Origin: Carya illinoinensis | Taxonomy: Eukaryota; Streptophyta; Magnoliopsida; Fagales; Juglandaceae | NCBI RefSeq assembly: GCF_018687715.1 | Contig: NC_056767.1 | Span: 3,658,001-3,722,000 of the forward strand | DNA: 64,000 bases | Reading direction: 5' to 3' | Part shown: piece by piece, positions 11,860-23,900 of the stretch | How the letters are laid out: each line of letters starts with the position of its first letter | Position numbering within the stretch: position 1 is the stretch's first letter | The notes under the pieces: generated by a model | What the model saw: the letters and a program-made list of their open reading frames with translations, nothing else | The model's database searches: none | Told to the model about the DNA's origin: nothing | Position numbers and translations under genes: made by a program

Positions 11860-11884
11860 TTATCACTAGGAGCACATAGGCTAA
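11860..11884 (-). repeat. Right arm of 25-bp perfect inverted repeat
   Basis: Exact reverse complement of 10885-10909, about 950 bases away. Confidence 0.9.
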
Positions 11885-13527
11885 AAACAAGAACGACAAT
11901 AAAAATTGTAACCTCAGCTAGAATTGGGGAAAACAAAGATTTCCAATGACTCCACCCAATGTTTATATTTATTTTAAACTTTGAAGAAGCAATGCCACGC
12001 TATTATTATGAAACTAACTAAAGGACGCAGCAGGCGCAAGGTTCTTTTGGAAATGTGAAAACCACTTCTTAGTTTTATGTTCTGGACCTTTTAAAGTGGA
12101 AAGCAAACAAAGCCAAGCCAATCAAATTCTTACCAAAAGGAACAGCCATGCTTAATCTTGATTTCCCAAAATCAACAGGAAAGCAAAAATAATGTGTTTA
12201 ATGGGACACAAAAGGTACTCTTTCCATTTCTTGGAAAATTTATCTCCATGGGATTGGATTCATTGTAATGATCCAGAATGCGCAACCTACTTTTTGAATC
12301 GAATGCTTGCAAGATTAAAAATAAAATAAAATGTGCGGCGTCACTGAGATGCAGGTTCACTGCTACATAGAAATGTAGTCAAACACTTGGTCTGCCATAC
12401 AAAAAGATATTAGATTATGCTCTTCGAGGCTCTCTAAATCTTGCCAATGGACCCACGATTCGACAAGGCCAACCTTCAAGAAAGTTTTGGAATTACCTAT
12501 TGGGCAATGACTATGGTGGAGCTCAGAGAAGTGAAGCACTTCCAGAGAGAACTTGTCCGTGATCAATTAAGCGCATCGTACTTTTCTATAGGTACGCCGC
12601 AAAACCCCAAATTTATTTATTTCTCATAATTTTTGTTTATGTCGGAGAAATTCAGCACGCTCGATTGAGATCGAGGCCTGGAGCATAGGACTCGGCTCAA
12701 AAACTCACTCTTGTGTGCCTCTGCTTTTGTTTCCGCGCAGAACTTGTTGCGAGATTTTCCGGCGTTACGTAAAACTGATGGTTAAATTAAAAATTTGGTT
12801 GCTTATAAAAGAAAAACTTCTTTTAAACTTTCTTTTTGTACTTATAAAAAGGAAATAAATCATATTTACTGTTTTATAATGTATGAATATCATTCAATTC
12901 TTTTGAAAAAAATTGAATAAATCTTGGATCCATACAAAAAATTCTTTTTTTTTTTTTAAATGGATCTTATTTTTTTAAAATAAAATATATAAAACTTCCG
13001 CACGTTAATACGTAACATCACTCTAAAACTAATGAGTTCTATAGAATGTGTTTTAAAAAATAATTTCCCAAAATATAGTTTGACGTTTTTGTGAAAGTGG
13101 TTCTAATTGTGTATTATTTATTGGTGGGAATGCAAATGAAGATGTGAGATTTTAATAGATATGAAAATCATAATTGATTTCCTCACCCTCCTTGTATTTT
13201 TTATTTTTATTTTTAATGAATGTTATGTGTTCACTGAAAATAGAAAAGGAAATATTTTAGATGACAAAGCTATCAACTTCTATCTCTAATTGCATTCTGT
13301 CCATGTGATTTCAGAGTTGACTAGTACAACAAACTTCAAAAAAAAAAAAAATGGGGGTGGGAAATGAAAAGTTTTAGTACATATCAACAACAGCCACCTT
13401 TGAAGAACCTGATTTGAATATTCAAAAGGTGGCTAGTAGTGGGTTTGGATGTTTACCCAATAAAATGCAAACCCAATAAAATTTCTCACTACCAAGTTTT
13501 TCAGAGTCTCATGCAAAGATTTCAAAT
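11885..13527. other. Non-coding interval
   Basis: I see no supported gene. A family B palindromic relic lies at about 12820-13020. The minus-strand open frame 12363-12566 shows no family signature. A purine run of 13 A lies at about 13338. The final part probably holds the receptor-kinase 3' UTR. Confidence 0.4.
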
Positions 13528-15381
13528 CTACACGCTGCTAATGCTTGAGCTGAGCCTTGATCTCTCACTTGTTGGTGTTGACACACTATTCAGCAGGGAA
13601 GATATAAAGGACTCGTGACTAAGTGGCAATGGCCTGTCTGGTAATTTAGGAATATCAATGTCACCCTCCAACATTTTGAGTGCCTCTGCAATGGTAGGCC
13701 TAAAAGCCACCATAACATGGGCACAAAGCATCCCCACAAGCACAAACCTCTCCATCACACCTTTGGGCCCTTCTTCCCGTATTGATTCATCAAAGATTTC
13801 CTTCACACGTCCTGATTTTGCAAGCATCCAAGCCCAATCAGTGATCAACAACACTGAGGAGTTTGATGTGTCCAGCACTTTCCTTCCACTCATAATCTCA
13901 AGAATCACAATCCCAAAGCTGTAGACATCGCTCTTCTCTGTTAGTTGTCCATAGAGGGCGTACTCAGGTGCCAAATATCCATGCGTGCCTGCAACTCTGG
14001 TGGTAAGATGAGATTGGCCTGCATTGTTTTGCTTTGCTAACCCAAAATCTGCAACTTTAGCCTTCATTTCCGAGTCTAAAAGTATGTTGGTTGTCTTTAT
14101 GTCTCGGTGATAAATGGCGGGTTGGATTCCATAATGTAAGTAACCAAGCCCTTTGGCCACATCAAGGATTATGTTCTTGCGCTGAGGCCATGTCAGTTTA
14201 TTTCTGCTATGTTCATAGGAGCCAGAAGTATACAATTGGTCGTTGAGACTGCCATTTGACATGAAATCATAAACCAAAAACCTCCTCTTACCTTTCAGGT
14301 TATCGCTTGTAACGCAGCAACCTCGAAGAGAAAGAAGGTTTCTGTGCCTTATTTTGCTAATGATCTCAACTTCATTGCAGAACTCTTCATCCCCTTTTGA
14401 GTCCAGATCAAGAATTTGTTTCACAGCAACCAAAGTGCCATCTGCAAGAGTTCCTTTGTACACAACCCCAAATGAGCCTTGACCAATCAAATTCCTCTGA
14501 GAAAATCCTTTCGTAGCTTGTTCAAGCTCCGATACCTGAAACCACTTTACACCTGTGCTAGGCAACACACTAGCTCTGAAACTGCGCACATATTCTTCAT
14601 GCAAAGCATTTTGCCTTTGTTTCTTTTCCCATTTCCTGTACAGGATGATCACTCCCAAAGCAAGCAAAACACCAAGAACAGCACCCAAGCATCCAAAAAT
14701 CAACTTGGTTGAAGTCTTTTTGCTCCAATTGCTCGATGATTTGTCTGCTGAGCTAGACAAAGATAAGCCCAGGATGCAAGTAGCAGTCCTCGTATCTTTT
14801 GGACCGAACTCATTAACAATTCCTGCAGCATATAAGACTGTGAAGTAAAAGCATTTTGTGCCATTTGGGTCTAGGCCTGCCAACTGGGAAGTAACCCTCT
14901 TGCCAGCATCCACGCAGGAGCTACACCGAGTTAGTCCTTTCAAGTCTCCCTGGCAATTCTCGTCCAGTGGAGTCTTTGAACCAAGCTTTTCAGTCCAATC
15001 TTGGGTTGTCATGATTCCAGCACAAAAGGACTGATTAGCAACGAACTGGGTTGAATTCTCAAAGCAGATAGGGACCACAGAGGGTTGGATTGACAAGGAA
15101 ACAAGCTTGGTTTGGAGATCGGAAAGGCAGGAAGATGAAGCTGCAGCATCTGGGAGTTGGAACATGGAGGTGTCTTTCAGGTGTTGCGCAAGTCCTATGC
15201 CAATAAGGCTGAGAAGGGTCTGGCAGCAGTGCTTCACATCTGGTTCTTGACACTGTGTAGTGTTCCATGGGAAGGTTTCGACATAGCTGAGATCTATGGG
15301 ACATGAGGAATTGGTTAAACCAAAAATGGAGAAGAATAAGAGAAAAAGTATAGAAAGGAAAGAGAAGCTGGACTCTCCCAT
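13528..15381 (-). CDS. SPARK-domain receptor-like protein kinase (At1g11050-like)
   Basis: An intact single-exon gene of 617 residues. The open frame extends three codons further up to a TTG; the first ATG is at 15381 and I take it as the start. Residues 1-25 form a signal peptide (F-L-S-I-L-F-L-L-F-F-S-I-F-G-L). A Cys-rich SPARK-type ectodomain follows (C-P-I-D-L-S-Y, W-N-T-T-Q-C, C-C-Q-T-L-L; C-S-S-C-V), about 27-205, with several N-x-S/T sites. A transmembrane helix lies at about 227-248. The kinase spans about 295-575 and has the glycine loop G-Q-G-S-F-G at 300-305, VAVK with Lys321, H-R-D at 425-427, D-F-G at 445-447 and A-P-E at 471-473. The catalytic residues are present, so it is predicted active, at the plasma membrane with an intracellular Ser/Thr kinase. 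SPARK proteins include symbiosis-linked kinases such as ARK1/KIN3, but this one is closer in layout to At1g11050, whose ligand I do not know. The tail is Ser-rich. Confidence 0.95.
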   Translation of the reverse strand: MGESSFSFLSILFLLFFSIFGLTNSSCPIDLSYVETFPWNTTQCQEPDVKHCCQTLLSLIGIGLAQHLKDTSMFQLPDAAASSSCLSDLQTKLVSLSIQPSVVPICFENSTQFVANQSFCAGIMTTQDWTEKLGSKTPLDENCQGDLKGLTRCSSCVDAGKRVTSQLAGLDPNGTKCFYFTVLYAAGIVNEFGPKDTRTATCILGLSLSSSADKSSSNWSKKTSTKLIFGCLGAVLGVLLALGVIILYRKWEKKQRQNALHEEYVRSFRASVLPSTGVKWFQVSELEQATKGFSQRNLIGQGSFGVVYKGTLADGTLVAVKQILDLDSKGDEEFCNEVEIISKIRHRNLLSLRGCCVTSDNLKGKRRFLVYDFMSNGSLNDQLYTSGSYEHSRNKLTWPQRKNIILDVAKGLGYLHYGIQPAIYHRDIKTTNILLDSEMKAKVADFGLAKQNNAGQSHLTTRVAGTHGYLAPEYALYGQLTEKSDVYSFGIVILEIMSGRKVLDTSNSSVLLITDWAWMLAKSGRVKEIFDESIREEGPKGVMERFVLVGMLCAHVMVAFRPTIAEALKMLEGDIDIPKLPDRPLPLSHESFISSLLNSVSTPTSERSRLSSSISSV

Positions 15382-17440
15382 ATCCCCCAAACTCTGTGTG
15401 TTGATTCAAAACAGTGTTAGAACCACATGGAGTACATGTAATATAGAATTGGATTTTGGGGAGCAAACCATCAAATTTGACTGGCTTGGTTGGTTGTAGT
15501 CAAAAGGGCACGTGGGATTTGAGATTTCTTGAAAACGTACACTTTCTGTTGGTGGTCCAACGTTTAAAAACGAAGGTAGATCTTTGGGCATTAGCCAAAA
15601 TAGAACCCACAATTTACAATTATTTTATTATTATTTTTAGGATTCATATACCTTTTTTATTCAAAAAGAAATTATAAAAGATTTTACAAATATAAATTCA
15701 CAGATTGATGTGATGTGATTTGATATAATATATTAGATTGTAAATTGTAAAATAAATCTAATTATGTATTATATGATATCATGTTAATTTATAAATTTAT
15801 TTTTATAAGATATTCTTATCTATATAACTATAACACTTGTTTTCAAAAGGTCCAGCTGCTGGCCTAATGTTGAGCAGTGACAGCTTTGTCTTCACACTGT
15901 TCATTCTCGACCAGACTTTACATCATATAATACCAAGACCATCAAAGCAGGAGGAAACTTCCACGATACTGTCGGGGGCATGAACACCTAAGTTCACATT
16001 TTAATGGTTTTTTAAAATTGGTTCAAAGGTCGCAAACTGCTTTGCTGAATAAACAATTCATACTCCGTGTTCATTTTGAACTAACTATGTTTAGGAAAAG
16101 ACTTGGGGCTAAAATGAATATTTGACCAATAAACGTTGATATTTCTTTCTAGAAATTCAAAGAGTTCACGATGATTCCTTTGAAAATTATTAAAAGAAAA
16201 ATATGAGAGATTCAAAGAGTTTATGCTGCAAAATTTGCTTGTTAAATCCATATATTAATCCACGTATGAATATTATTAAGATAGAGTAGTAGTGTTACCT
16301 ACCTTCTTTTTTATTATCATTCTCATCCTATTTTATGACGTAATATTTAATAAATAGAGACTATTTATTATATTTTATTTATAAATAATTTTTTAAATAT
16401 CATATCAAGAAATATTAAGAGAATGACGTTAAAAATATTATAAATAGAGGTTTTCTTTAAGATAGTCCAAAACAATTCTATATATACTCAATGAGAAATT
16501 ATATTTACTATCATATAGTGCGTAATGGTCATATAAAAAAAAAAGTAACTGATTTTTTAAATTATGAATCACACTATTTTTTTAAAAAAATATAAGATAA
16601 TTGTATATTTTACGATTATATCTAATATTATTTATATTAAAAAAACTTTGTATGCATGTACATGTGTCACGTACTCAAATATTCTAAACAAATAATGAAT
16701 TCTTTCCGCTTTAAATTAGGAGTTGCAATTATTTTATGGTTTTTATTAAAAAAAAAAACTCATATGACTTTTCAACGGTCAACAACACTGAACTTTGTGG
16801 GGGATGCTTCAAAAAGACAACGCAATGTTTGGATCAGGTTGAGGAGGTCAATTCAAATCCTCGTGTAAAAAGAAAGAAAATAGGGAGTTGTACATGTTTA
16901 GTTGATGGATCATTAACCGTTTCGATTAAGGTTTTATTTTATAGGAGAGTCAAGCCCACAATTAGTGATGAATTAAACACTTTTAGCCCACATCCATGTG
17001 GTGATCAACCACACACTTCCGGCCCGCAAAGTAAAAGTGGAGTGATATCAAATACAAATTTACATGTAAATCATATATAAAATTTTAGAGTAATATTATA
17101 TATAATTATAAAATATGTAAATATTAAGTAATTATTTGAAAATTAAAAAAAATATTTATTATTAAAAAATTAATTTTTTCATATTTATTAATTTTTAAAA
17201 AAAAAATTACATGATATTTATACATTATACTATTGTAAATATTAATTTTTTTTATAAAAATACAATCTATCTTAAGAAAAAGTTAGTTATTCAGGTGGAT
17301 TGTAATTTTTTAAAAATTTATACGAAATTTATATATCTTAAAATTATTTTCTAACACTAAAAATTCATAAAAGTGGATAATAAACTATTTTATAAATTGT
17401 TTTTATTAGGATATGAGAAATTCGTTACAGTCACACCGAC
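15382..17440. other. Non-coding interval between the receptor kinase and auxilin gene
   Basis: No gene is supported. It contains palindromic relics: family A about 15668-15826, family C about 16290-16440, family B about 16495-16632 and 17085-17230. The two genes diverge from this interval, so both promoters should lie at its edges. The stretch 17090-17400 is extremely AT-rich. Confidence 0.45.
15668..15826. repeat. Palindromic MITE, family A
   Basis: The left arm (ATAAATTCACAGATTGATGTG) and the inverted right arm (CATGTTAATTTATAAATTTA) follow the family pattern. It lies about 290 bases upstream of the receptor-kinase ATG. Confidence 0.55.
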
Positions 17441-17912
17441 AAAGAAATTCTGAAGGTTGCCACAGATTGTGCGCACCGCACAACGTTGTAGAGTAGAATC
17501 CACGTTTCACGAGCTTTTGCCTTTGCCTCCGTGAGAAAAGGACTAAAGACAAGAAACAGAGACCTGTGCCGAGACTCTAGAAAGAGAGCGAGAGGAATCT
17601 CTGATCCAAATCTCTCCTGTAAAATCTCCTATCCCTATCCCTCTTCGTTACCCAATTCCCGCCAGACCACCTGAGACCAAAAACTCTCTCTCCCTGCCAT
17701 TCGTCTGGAAATTCATTGAAAATTACGGTTCGTTTTCTGATCCTCAGCGCAAAGATCACTCACTCCCGTTATTCAACTTTCATTCAATATACAAAACCTC
17801 ACAGTTTTTCCACAACCCATATTTCAAGTTCCTGTAAACCAACCTCGGTTGGTTGCAATTTAGCCTCAACTTTAGAATCCAATTCTCGAGATTTCGATTC
17901 ATAAGCGCAAAA
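17440..17912 (+). promoter_or_regulatory. Probable 5' UTR and promoter of the auxilin-related gene
   Basis: The sequence changes from AT-rich DNA to more balanced composition with CT-rich stretches (17575-17700), as is usual for plant 5' UTRs. An open frame in register with the gene runs upstream from 17853, but the ATG at 17913 starts the conserved N-terminus. No TATA box stands out. Confidence 0.4.
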
Positions 17913-20900
17913 ATGGACGAATTTGACGTCCTAACAGAGCGGTTCGGCTTGAAACCGCAAGGGAAAGCTGCTCCAATGGCAGCGTCGAAGGAATCAAAAC
18001 TACCCACCAGCTCAAGCAATTTCCATAGCCGCAATTTGGGGTTTGATTCTGGCTTTAACCACCCGTCTGCCTATTCATCCAGATCTTCCTCGCTTTCAAA
18101 TACGAGAACCCAGAACTATGGAGGATTTGATGATTACGGTGATTTATTATTCCGGGAACCCAATAAGTCCACGAAGCAATCTGATACTTCATTTGATTAC
18201 GATTCCATATTTTCGAATAATTCTAGTGGGATTCCTTCTTCGTTGCCTATTTATAATGGTGACGACATATTTGGAGGAATGCCCGGGTTGAAGAGCTCGG
18301 TTTCTGCGAATAATGACGATGTGTTTTCGTCTTTTGCTTCGCCACCGAAGCAGAGTGCTTCGATTGATGATCTGTTGGGTAATTTCGGTGGAGGAGAGGC
18401 AAGATCGAAGAGTCGGGACCAGAATCGATCAGTGAAGAATGAGAGTGATTTCAATGACTTGATACCTGGGTTTGGTGGAAGCAGTACACCAAATAGTGGG
18501 TATGTAAAAGTATTATAAAGACTTTGGTAGAATTCCCATGCCCATGCCCATAATGCCAATAACGATAATGGTACTGGGTTTAGTATGAACTCACGACGTG
18601 ATCTTGGTTCTTGTAAAAGTTGTTCAATTTGCTAGATATGTTGGGTAAAATTTTCTCTGTGAATAATGAATTTTATTGATAGCGAGGAGTGTTTGAGAAG
18701 AACATGAATAAAAGTGAATATTTTTATAATAAAAAGTGTTTGCAAAATTCTGTAGGCATTTCAAACCGGGTTAATTGAAATGTTCATATTTAGTGGAGCA
18801 TCTAGTGGAGAATACGTTTACTGATTATTGCCTTTCATTTTCATCTCATTTTTTTTTTTTTGATAAGTAATATGATATTTCATTGATAAAAGGATAGGCA
18901 TAGCCCAAGTACACTAGAGGTATACAAAAGCATACACCTTTTTAAGAACTAGTAACAGTTACAAGAAAATCATGAAAACTAAGCCCATTTAAATCCAACC
19001 CAATAGCCCACATAACTAGAGTCTTCCAAAAGAAACTCCTAAACTCTTCCAAGGAACGTTCATGGTCCTCAAAGAATCTCTCGTTACGTTCACTCCAAAT
19101 ACACCAAAGAATACAAATAGGGGCCATTTTCCAAACAGCTGCAATCTGTGGTGTCCCATAATACCTCTCCAGCATGCCAGAAGATCAACCACCCGGCCTG
19201 GCATCACCCATGCTATTTCCATCTTGCTGAAAAAGTAGTTCCACATGTCTCTAGCATGCTCACAGTGTAAAAGTAGATGATCCACCGTTTCCCCACTCTT
19301 CTGACACATACAACACCAGTCCGTGATAACAAGGCCCCTTCTCCTCAGATTATCATTAGTCAGTATCTTGCCTAAGGCTGCTGTCCAAACAAAAAAGGCA
19401 GCCTTTGTTGGTGCTTTAGTCCTCCAAATGTTCTTCCAGGGGAAAGAATGTCCTTGTTGCCCAGTAATAGCATTATAAAACGAGCGTACTGTGAATTTTC
19501 CTTTCCTCGAAGGTCTCCAAATCATCACATCTTCAGTTGTGGCAGCAATAGGAATGTTATACAGCAAATTAAAAAAATCCACCAGCATGTTCACTTCCCA
19601 GTCGTGTACCTCCCTATTTAGGCTGATATTCCACTCTTGTGAACCTTGTATAGTTACCCTCAAATCAGCTACCATGGCATCTGGATCCCTTGCAATACTG
19701 TAAATAGCGGGATAAGCCTCCTGCAACACTGTGTCACCCACCCAACAATCCTTCCAAAAGCGTATCCTTCTTCCATCCCCCAAGCTCAATCGAGTATTAC
19801 TAGCAAAAGAATCCCATCCTTTCCGTATGAACTTCCACAACCCCACTCCATAGGACCCCCTTCCCTCTTTTGTACACCAACTCCCCATTTCACAACCATA
19901 TTTCAAATCTATCACCCCTTTCCATAAGGCTCCACTCTCATTGTTATATCGCAAAGCCATTTTCCTAATAAAGACCTATTAAGAATCCTCACATTCCTAA
20001 CCCCCAATCCGCCATCTCTCAAGGAAATGCACACCTTATCCCAGCCCACTAAATGAAACTTAAACTCCTCTCCTATTCCACTCCATAAAAAATCACGTTG
20101 AAGTTTTCATCTCATAACCAGAGATAGTTTCATAAGTGTCTCATAAAATTCCCTCAATTTTGGTAGACAGATATTAGTTATGTAGAAGGAAGTAATTAGT
20201 CATTCTCTTCATTTACCCTTCTGTAGTTATGGTTCAGCTGTTATTAGCTTATGCAAGTAGTACTGTTGTTCTTTGTTCCTGAGCAGTGGCATGTGGAGTT
20301 TGTCACTTCTGAAGATCTCCAAAGTTAGATTCTTTTCTGATTAGTAGTGCATATAAATTCTAACCCCTCCCCTCAATTTGATTATTTCTCTGAGAGTAGA
20401 AGATAGCAGTGTACACAAGTAAGCTGTATGGACTTGTGGAATAATTGTTAAGAGTATAGATAACAGTAAACTACCGGTTATTAACTGGTGGTTGTCATAA
20501 TTATCACTTTGTAATAAAAATGATTAATTGCTTTTTTATGTTTTGCATTACTAGCAGTTCTCACTGAACAGCTATGGTTGGAAAAGCCTATGGTAATGCA
20601 AAATTCCTCTGTCTACATATTTTTAGACAAGAAGATTCTATGGAACATGTGCAAGAAAAATATACTTTTTTTGGTTCAGGGGTAAAAAAATCCCAAACTT
20701 TCCCACTTGTTGCATGGATTACCCAAAATTTTTAGGCTAATACAATCTCAGCAGTACCCTGATGGAATGAAGAGCATGACCTTCCAGCTCTGATTGAAAA
20801 GAGGTGCTGTGCTAGGAGGGATCATTTGCATCTCATTTTAAGTTTATCCTTCCAGTTACTTCCTAACTCTTCTTTTGAATGTGGTCCTATTACTTTTTTA

Positions 20901-23900
20901 AGTGCCTTTCATTATAGGTATTGTTTTTCTTGTCATTGTTATTTCTATTTATTAGACCGGATAACCAGTTTCAGATCTGTATCTGTCTATGAACCCCTAC
21001 GGGTTGGCTGAAGTGGTAAAGGTCTTGGTCTTGGTGGTATGCTCCCTCTAGGTATAAAGTTCGAATCCTCTTGGGTGCAAACAAGTTTTAGGGGCCATTG
21101 GACTGGGGGAACTTTCCCTTGAATTACTCGAGGTGCACTTGTGGGAAACTTCTTGCTGACCTCCGGGATTAGTCAAGACTTTGTTCTTAGACATCCGGGG
21201 ACAATAAAAAAACAATAATAATAAAATAATAATAATTATTAAAAAAAAATCTGTATCTTTCTATGAATATGAAACATACCTTATGTGGCCCTTTTTCTCT
21301 GTCAAATATAGCTGCTTCAACCTTTTTGTTTTGTTAATTTGTTCAACAAATCCGTTATTCTTAGTTTGAAAATTTTTTCACATGACAAATCTTAGGAGCA
21401 GGACTATTCAGCCTCAGCAATCACGTGTTCATTCAGCTAAATCAACCTTTATTTCTTCGGAAGACCCCTTCACAATATTAGAATCAATCTCAAAGCCAGC
21501 ATATACCTCCTCAGAACTGTTCTCCGATCCCCTTGAACAACTTAGTAGGCCAAATAAATCTGAGGGCACGAAACTTGGTGCTATCCCTATATTGAGGGCC
21601 CCTCCAAAACCAATGCAAGTTTTGAATGCACAAAAAGGTTCTTAGCTTTTCCCTAATGAAATTCCTCTTTTTCTTTCAGTTACCTCATTACCTTAATAGT
21701 TACAAGATGGTTTGTTTGATGCAGTTAAAAGCTCTCACTCATCTTCAATTGATGAACTTGAGGACTTTGCCATGAGTAGAGTGCGAAATAAAGCCGGCAA
21801 ACAATCAGATGTACGCACTAGTGAAAAGGCTATAAAGAAATCAGACACCAAATCTAGTTTGCATAATGAAGCTGAATATGCTTCAGGCCACACTATGCAG
21901 CAGGGTGGAGATGATCTAGAATCCTTTTTCAGTGTAGGTTCTAGATCAAACAGTGTACCAAGATCAAGGGTTACTACTTTGGTGAGAAACATGGATGTGA
22001 CAATCATCGCCATTCTATATTAACACCAATCAGATTATATTATTCACTTTCTCTTGCACCCTTTAGGACACTCTATTTGATGCACCGGTTCATAAGAGAA
22101 GTCCTGAAGTGCCCCAGAGGATGCCATCTGAGGCCTCAGCCAGTATAAAGAAGTCTTCTTCTGTACCATTCATGGTTGATGACCTTTCTTTGATATTTGG
22201 AGGTAATTTCTTATTGATGTGCTGTTTTCATTTCCAGCATGGTAAATTTTGTTGGTATCTCTTCTAAAGCCAATTTCTATAATGTTTTTTGTTTGCAAAA
22301 GCTGCTCCATTATTTGGAGAATTTCAGGAAGTTGAAGGAGAAAGTGAAGAAAGACGAAGAGCCAGATTGGGCCGTCATCAAAGGACTCAGGATCGTGCGG
22401 TTTGTGTTTTCACCCTTGTCCTTTCTATACACTTTTCTTCCTTAGGTGACACTACATTTTATATTCTGGGATGGATGAGCTTATTTTGTCTCTCTGTACT
22501 TATTTTTTCTAAATGCAATATATAAATATGTTAATTGATTTCCTCAATTTTCATTTATTCATTTATTCTGGAGGCTTTGTTGCCATTCTATCCCCTGTAC
22601 TGCTTTGGCCTTCAGAGCTTGACATATCTACGATCATTGGTTAATTATTAGGCAATTTAATTACCTAGCCTTTCAGCTTCAAGACTTAGCTTCATGGCCT
22701 TGACGTTAGATTTGCTACTGAAAGCCAATTTCCCTTGTGTATTGGCTTGACACTATCTATTATTGAGTTTTTGTGCTATATGTCTATACGCATTAGTGGG
22801 ATGGTCTGATAATTTGTGGCATATGTGTTTTCAGGCACAAGCAGTGGCTGATATGAACCAGCGTGACTTTCAAACACAGTGGGAGCAAGAAGAGAGGCGT
22901 GTGAGTGTTTGTTGTGTTGAGCCATATGTTTTATTTATTCATCTAGGATCTATTACCATATCGTTTCTAAAATTATTCGTTGACAAATCTTTTTATCACA
23001 TTTTTTTAATTTATTTACCTTTTCCTCCCTGGTTAGGTGAGGTGGCGTTTAGTTTACAAGCAATGCTTATATGTGCTCTGATACTTTTTATTTTGTATAT
23101 TACCATTGATTTTATCCTGCCATATAGCTACTTAGTATTTTATAATCATAATGTTGGCAGAGGATTGCTGAGACCGTGGACATTCGAATAAAGCAGTGGG
23201 CAGCAGGGAGGGAGGGCAATATGCGTGCATTGTTATCATCATTGCAATCTGTGAGTTTCCCAACGTATAAACAGTTTATTTTTACTTGTCAAGAATAAAC
23301 TATTGATGCTCAATTTTACTCCTCACAATCTACTGTAGCTTCCTAAAGTGGTTGGTTTTTTCACGTCCTTGATCATTTTGTAAGTTTGCTTTTGTAAGAT
23401 CTATGTGTGGACCAAAAAATCTCTTTAAAAACTATCATATTAAGTAAAGTTCAGAAAAGAGTCTCTAAAAGTTCCTGTACAGACTGTAGCTGAACAGTAT
23501 TCTCTCGGTAGATAACCATCAGTTGTTTTTTGCTTAAATGAGGCTGATATATTCAACTACTGAATCCTTGTAAGTGTGGTATTTGATCCTTCTAACTATA
23601 ATAACCATAAATACAATATATATCAGGTGCTTTGGCCTGAATGCGATTGGCAGCCCGTGTCACTGACAGATATGATCACCTCTGCCTCAGTTAAAAAGGT
23701 TTATAGAAAGGCGACATTATTTATCCATCCTGATAAGGTTCAGCAGAAAGGTGCTACTCTCGAGCAAAAATATACAGCAGAGAAAGTTTTTGATATCCTT
23801 AAGGTACCTTATTGGTATTTCACAGATATTTAAAAGAAAGACCTGATATTGGTAATTCATGTATCTGAGATGCATTAGTCTTTACAGTTCTTCATTCCAT

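Larger units (their letters stand above)
10885..11884 (+). mobile_element. Small Copia-derived relic bounded by a perfect 25-bp inverted repeat
   Basis: An LTR-like end at about 10980-11112 (TATATATAGACACAG, then a run to CTCAACA) is followed by a PBS-like TAGTATCCAGAGCC at 11115. The remaining body is short. A glycine/arginine-rich gag tail is partly duplicated (the stretch at 11216 recurs at about 11347). A CCHC knuckle (C-Q-V-C-S-K-F-G-H-M-A-P-Q-C) lies near 11470-11512. The first residues of the protease region (W-Y-P-N-S-V-A-T-H-H-I-T) appear near 11605; the usual D-S-G-A-T is N-S-V-A-T, so the catalytic Asp is lost. The rest of pol is missing. Outer bases 10885-10909 and 11860-11884 are exact reverse complements. 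Confidence 0.75.

Noticed and set aside
12363..12566. Minus-strand open frame of 67 codons with fairly protein-like composition
   Set aside because: No recognised domain, no flanking exons, and a plus-strand frame overlaps it. It could be a fragment of a repeat, but I cannot support it.
16656..17080. Two overlapping plus-strand frames of 70 and 114 codons
   Set aside because: They lie in AT-rich, MITE-containing DNA, lack a domain and overlap in different frames.
20001..20100. Possible auxilin exon within intron 1
   Set aside because: This stretch is the antisense end of the LINE reverse transcriptase, not host coding sequence.
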